A stretch of DNA of 64,000 nt from Morchella semilibera (Eukaryota > Ascomycota > Pezizomycetes > Pezizales > Morchellaceae): assembly GCA_009192285.1 (NCBI GenBank), contig WBVU01000012.1:434001-498000 (forward strand), written 5' to 3'. Below are positions 59,615 to 64,000 of this stretch, piece by piece; position 1 is the stretch's first letter, and every line of letters starts with the position of its first letter. The notes below the pieces were generated by a model. That model was not told the DNA's origin. It saw only the letters and a program-made list of their open reading frames with translations, and ran no database searches. The position numbers were made by a program, and so were the translations under genes.

Positions 59615-61097
59615 TCAAAGGGTTTTATACATCATCCACTCATTAACCGGAACATTAAACCTACACCCTCTCTTGAACCACCATTCTCTTGCCTGCTTCC
59701 CGCCGCCAATCGCATCCTCTAGCGCTGCCTCGATATCGCACACGCAGTACTCAACCCTAAGTCCACTCCGGCTCCACCACTCAAGGATGTCCGCACGATT
59801 GAACTTTGTGGCCTCGACGAGCACTTCTTTGTCGTAGACCAACCGTAGTCCGCTCCGTTTCCACCACTCCAAGACCTCGACTTCACCACGGTAAGATGCG
59901 CCCTTTAGTGCGTTGTGGTAGTTGAGCGAGAGCCCAGAGTTCTTCCACCATTCGAGTACATCAAGGTGGCCAAAGGAGCTAGCAACATCCATAACAAGCC
60001 CGTAACGCAAGGGGAGGCCGCTGGATTTCCACCACTGGAGTACGTCGATGTGGCCTTCACGGGATGCATCATTGAGCGGCTCCTCATCGTAGTCTCGGGG
60101 GAGCGCATTCGGCTTCTTTGGGTCACTAGCTTCTAACCACCAAGATAGAACCTCCGTTCTTGCAAAGTGGCTAGCGAGGGTTGGAATCTTAAGTGTTGGC
60201 TCTGAATAAACTTTCATAAACTCCTTTGGATATCGCTCATAGAAGAAGGTAAGAAGATCCAAGTATCCGAACCGCACCATAGCCTTTGCGCCAAACTTGG
60301 TAAATACTTCACCCGGGTGTGATGAGAGGAAGGAGGCAACGTATGTGACGGAGCCAGAAAGGATCGCGTAGTCGAGGCGTGTCCCGTTATGTTTCCAGTC
60401 CTCAGAGCGTCGGAGGTTCGAACGGATTCCAAGAGCCACAGACAGTTCCCAATCGTTCAAGGTTTCAAAAATATCTGCCCATAGTTCCGGTGGGAGAGGT
60501 GGGTGGGTAGGAGTCGTTGAGGGAGAGGTGCATGCCACAGGAGAGTCGAGGGAGACCAATTGAGCCATGTCAACATCATCGTCGGAGGTGGTGGCTCCAA
60601 GAGATGGTGTGCTGTTAGTATTGGAGTTGAGAATATTGGTATTGGTATTGGTATTGGTATTATAATTTCGTTGTGACCCCTCGTTAAATGATGAGGCCGC
60701 TGATAGTGGTGGCGTGAGGCTGGTGGGTTGCTGATGTGCAAGGTCGGTACGGTGGGAAAGATCGTAAACCGCAAGACGGGAAGCGAGTTCATGGGGATTG
60801 CCACAGGTGGGAAGAGAGCGAAGCAGGAGTAGTAGATGAAGCTCTTTTTCTGATAGACGAGAATATGCCGCGGTGATGGCGTTCTGGAGAGGGATGTTAG
60901 GATTGATAGGCATGTAGGGGGAAACAGAGGGTTACCTCTAACTCATGGCGGCCCATGGAGGTTATGTCAAGTCCCTGTTCAGGGCGACTACTTTTCATGA
61001 GCCTCTTCATGCTTGAGTCTTGTGGAGGCGTGAACTGCGATTGTGGTACTGGAGACGGACCTTCAGTGTCCATTGCAAATACCATATCTGCCCTCAT
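59615..61097 (-). CDS. SAP-like/ankyrin-like repeat protein
   Basis: Two exons, 61097-60936 and 60883-59615 (1431 nt, 476 aa). The 52-nt intron has a CTAAC branch and CTCCAG acceptor. Without exon 1 the ORF would start at 60913 inside the intron; joining at HELE|NAITAAYSRL keeps frame, so the start MRADMVFAMDTEG at 61097 is preferred. Residues about 55-100 (ELHLLLLLRSLPTCGNPHEL ASRLAVYD) look like a SAP helix-extension-helix. An NTNTNTN run comes from a tattgg microsatellite. The second half has about seven ankyrin-like units with the signature VLEWWKxSGL (VLQWWKSSGLPLRYG, VLEWWKNSGLSLNYH, VLEWWKRSGLRLVYD, ILEWWSRSGLRVEYC). LPPELWADIFETLNDWELSV resembles an F-box. Target and role unknown. Confidence 0.8.
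60630..60661. repeat. TATTGG hexanucleotide repeat in coding sequence
   Basis: About five tandem tattgg units (minus strand: accaat) encode the Asn-Thr run of the ankyrin-like protein; changes in copy number would keep frame. Confidence 0.85.
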
Positions 61098-64000
61098 TCC
61101 CGGATTCAGGCTGGCGGCGATACAACAGACCCGTGTTGATCTCTTAATAATAAATTCCTAAGCGATTCTATTCTTTGTCCGGCCCTCCTTCCCGGCAGTG
61201 ATTGAAGTGGATGTTGGTGGTTAAGTTAGGAATTGAATGGGTTGATGTGAATGGGTTGATGGTGATACTAAAGAACCGAGGGCGGATGACGGGTGATGCA
61301 AGAACAAGAAGGGATGACAAGGGATATGTGTCCAGATCAGATCAATATGTTACTGGAGTGTAGGGCAATGCCTCTAAACAAACGAGAATGCTCGTACACA
61401 TTTCAGGACAGGATTGTGACTTTGGGGGTATGTAGAAAGTTGTGGCCGCCGTTCTATTGGAAGATCCTTTGGTTGTGATGTGGAGCAACCGGGTCTTGGG
61501 ATGCCATAATGATGTACTCTAGACCGTCTCCAACCGATGGCACCGCTTTCTTCACCGAAAGTCATTATATATACACTGGATGGCTCTTCTGAACTTAAGT
61601 TCAGCTATAGACTTTGTTATCATGGTCACTCTCGTGTGACCATCGGCCCATCTTCTAGCTACGTGAAAGTGTTTAATGGCCCTACAGCAGGTGATGTAGG
61701 TATGATGGTACTACATGTACATACATCTAGTAGTAGCCTTACCCAATCCGCACTTTGTTCATAAATCCTGCCTTTCCAGAGGAAACAACTGCGGTACCTC
61801 GCAGATATCAGTGAAGATGCCTACCCGGTTCTAGATGCACTGCAGACGTGTGGTGACACTTCTTTTGAGTAGTGCTACAACTCTTTTCATGGAGTTGTTG
61901 GTGGTTAGCCTCATCTCACCGGTCTGGTAGGTACTCCCATGGACAGGGAACGGCTTTCCGATGCGCTGTTCTGGAATATGTTTTCTAGGGATAATGCGTT
62001 GGCTGTCAGCCTCTTCTTTGCAGTGGGCATGCTCAAGATCCATCTTAGGATCTATTTTCCTTCCAGTGTTTCAAAGGTAATATCAAGAGATCTATTGTAC
62101 CTGCTCATTGCATACGGGTAGCTGGGTTCGAGATCGAGACATCGAATTTCACAGCTTGTCACTCAATACGGCTATCCGCGGCTAGGGTTCATCATACTAC
62201 ATCACTCGCCATGTCCTTGCCTTTGTCCCGGGCGCCTTGGCTTCCCCTTGTTTGTTTGCAAATATGTAAGATTATCATTGACACTGTATTAACTGATATC
62301 AGGCCCCCCAACGATCTCCGGCTCTTCGATAACAGGTAATCTCAACCCCTATATCCTCTAGCTATGTGATTATCCCTTAATGACCCCCTATAATAGAGGG
62401 TGGGAATTTGCGCGAGAGATTAATTATTTGATAAGGGGAATAACAAGGCCTGTTATTGACCTTTGCTTTTTCCTAGGGTCAGCATTTTAAGCAAAACTTC
62501 AAACGTCTGTGACTGCTGTACAGTCATGTAGGACAGGCAAGATCCGACAAGGTTCAATCCCATGATGATTAAGGCGCCCCATGCTGCTATGTATGCATAG
62601 ATAACATTTACCATCACTAACTGGGATAGCACCAAAAAATGACTCCCATCCCCCAATCGCCAAGCGTGCAAGGCAAACAACAGCTTTTAATCGCCAGAAA
62701 AGGGTTATCGAAGTCTCCGTAACGGAAAAACTTGTGCAGAAAAAAAAAATATCTCGCCACACACCCAATGTTATTTGATGTAAGGAAGGAGGCCTGACTA
62801 GTGGCGCATGCAGTAGATTGCGAGTATTTGAACGCATCTCTCCCTGCGTCCTTCTTCAACATCCACTACCCCTCTTTCAATTCTCGAAGAGCTCTTGCAT
62901 ATAGGATTGATTTTGAGGTCCTCAAGGCCTTTGGCCTTGGGGATCCTTCTACCATTTGTCTTTGACAATATGTCTCTACTTCCTGAAGACTAGGTGCGGG
63001 GTTTAGCACATGCAAAAACTCAGGCATCCCACGCAGAAGCACAAAATCACACTGGCTGGGGGGGGGGGGGTGTCAGAGGATCGATGAGAAGTCTTAAATG
63101 ACCGTTGAAATGTAGCAGTCAGTACACCGACCTGTTGCACATATACTAACCAAGGGTGAGCTACAAAAATCCCCCAGTTCCAACATAACAAAAATTTTCA
63201 AGTACTCATACCATTGTAGTACTATCTTCGAACCATTGCAAAGCGATCGTGCACGTGGTATATTCACACCACACTAAACTGATCAGACTCTACTCCATCA
63301 CACTACAACCCAAATCAACTTGCTGGTGGCTTGATGATTTGCGGGACTTCTCTACTAGGCCACGAGGCCATACGGTTATACTACAAACATATTCGAAAAT
63401 ACAAATCAAACTTCTCTACCTGGTGGTGGAGAATGCGCGAGAGCTTACGAAGGCCAGTTCATTCATACCAAGTCCATACCGTCGTCATCCCTCTGGTGAT
63501 CGATAGCGAATGGGTTGCCAAACAAGTATAAATATTACATTACACAGGGACCATCTTTCTTATAATTGAGCCCATTGGGGTATTGGGAGTAACAGATATG
63601 ATGCGGAGAGAGGTCCCCGGTGCTGTGCTAGCCCACATCTACTTCGACTACATGGCTGGGCAACCCACATCCATACCTCTTTCACATTTCCCGTTTTGTT
63701 TCTTACCAATACTCCACTTTAAATACCCCTAAATAACCCCACACCCCATGATGGGATGGGAGCTAGTCAAACAACCAATATCAACACGACCAACAACATC
63801 GATCCCTACATGATGGCCCACCGGGACCTCTTTGCGAACGCTGGGTTGATAGGGCTAAGGCTGCTGGAACTTCTCTTGCTTATATAGCATGGGAAGCTTC
63901 ATCAAATGCGATGACGGGTCGCGTTCGACCAGCGAGTATGTCCACCACGATCAGTATATCACCCCCATAAAATTAACGATTCTTATTATATTAGCCAAGA
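61098..64000. other. Terminal region without a recognised gene
   Basis: 2.9 kb. One TACATGTA (61712), a G11 run (63059-63071). ORFs of 60-112 aa on both strands lack family resemblance. The promoter of the ankyrin-like gene should lie in the first few hundred bases. Confidence 0.45.

Noticed and set aside
60913-60915. ATG at 60913 as start of the ankyrin-like gene
   Set aside because: It lies inside a well-formed 52-nt intron; an upstream exon joins in frame.
1-64000. tRNA, rRNA and snRNA genes
   Set aside because: I looked for GGTTCGA-type B boxes with matching acceptor stems and for conserved rRNA stretches and saw none; a covariance-model search would settle it.

Overview
The window is nuclear DNA of a filamentous ascomycete. 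The evidence is many short GT-AG introns (about 50-160 nt) with CTAAC-type branch sites, a velvet-family regulator (VelB), chromodomain Ty3/gypsy retrotransposons, and single-copy housekeeping genes spaced by 0.3-4 kb. A Pezizomycete (truffle or morel relative) would fit, but that is a guess from the style of the genome and not a demonstrated placement.

Layout. 1-22.8 kb is a gene-rich arm: SSF1/PPAN (3' part), an F-box protein, PEX10, eIF2B-gamma (GCD1), the ribosome-quality-control ligase HEL2/ZNF598, V-ATPase subunit B (VMA2), an F-box/ankyrin protein and the exocyst subunit SEC15. 23.1-40.1 kb is a nested mobile-element cluster: two chromodomain gypsy elements in opposite orientation, solo LTRs of two further families (called LTR-B and LTR-C here), gypsy fragments, and about nine copies of one short non-autonomous DNA element that repeatedly landed in the LTR elements. 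41.9-64 kb is again genic: a damaged-looking MSH4, the splicing factor YJU2, velB, a DUF3602 (PAR32-like) protein, NMN adenylyltransferase and a SAP-like/ankyrin-like protein. The last 2.9 kb shows no convincing gene.

The host genes are unrelated housekeeping functions and do not form a cluster. Exon chains of GCD1, HEL2, VMA2, SEC15, YJU2, velB, DUF3602, NMA1 and the ankyrin-like gene close in frame in my reconstruction. SSF1, PEX10 and MSH4 do not: each has apparent one-base frame disruptions inside conserved sequence, so these are either base-call errors or real damage.

The most interesting signals are: (i) the 137-bp CATCAGCAA-ended element with 2-bp target duplications of variable sequence (TA, CC, AG, TC), almost confined to LTR elements; (ii) an 8-bp palindrome TACATGTA, 27 copies by eye, all outside coding sequence and outside the mobile cluster; (iii) LTRs with non-TG/CA termini (TATCAC...GTGATA) and clean 5-bp duplications; (iv) three TA-flanked foldback elements. 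No tRNA, rRNA or CRISPR was seen.
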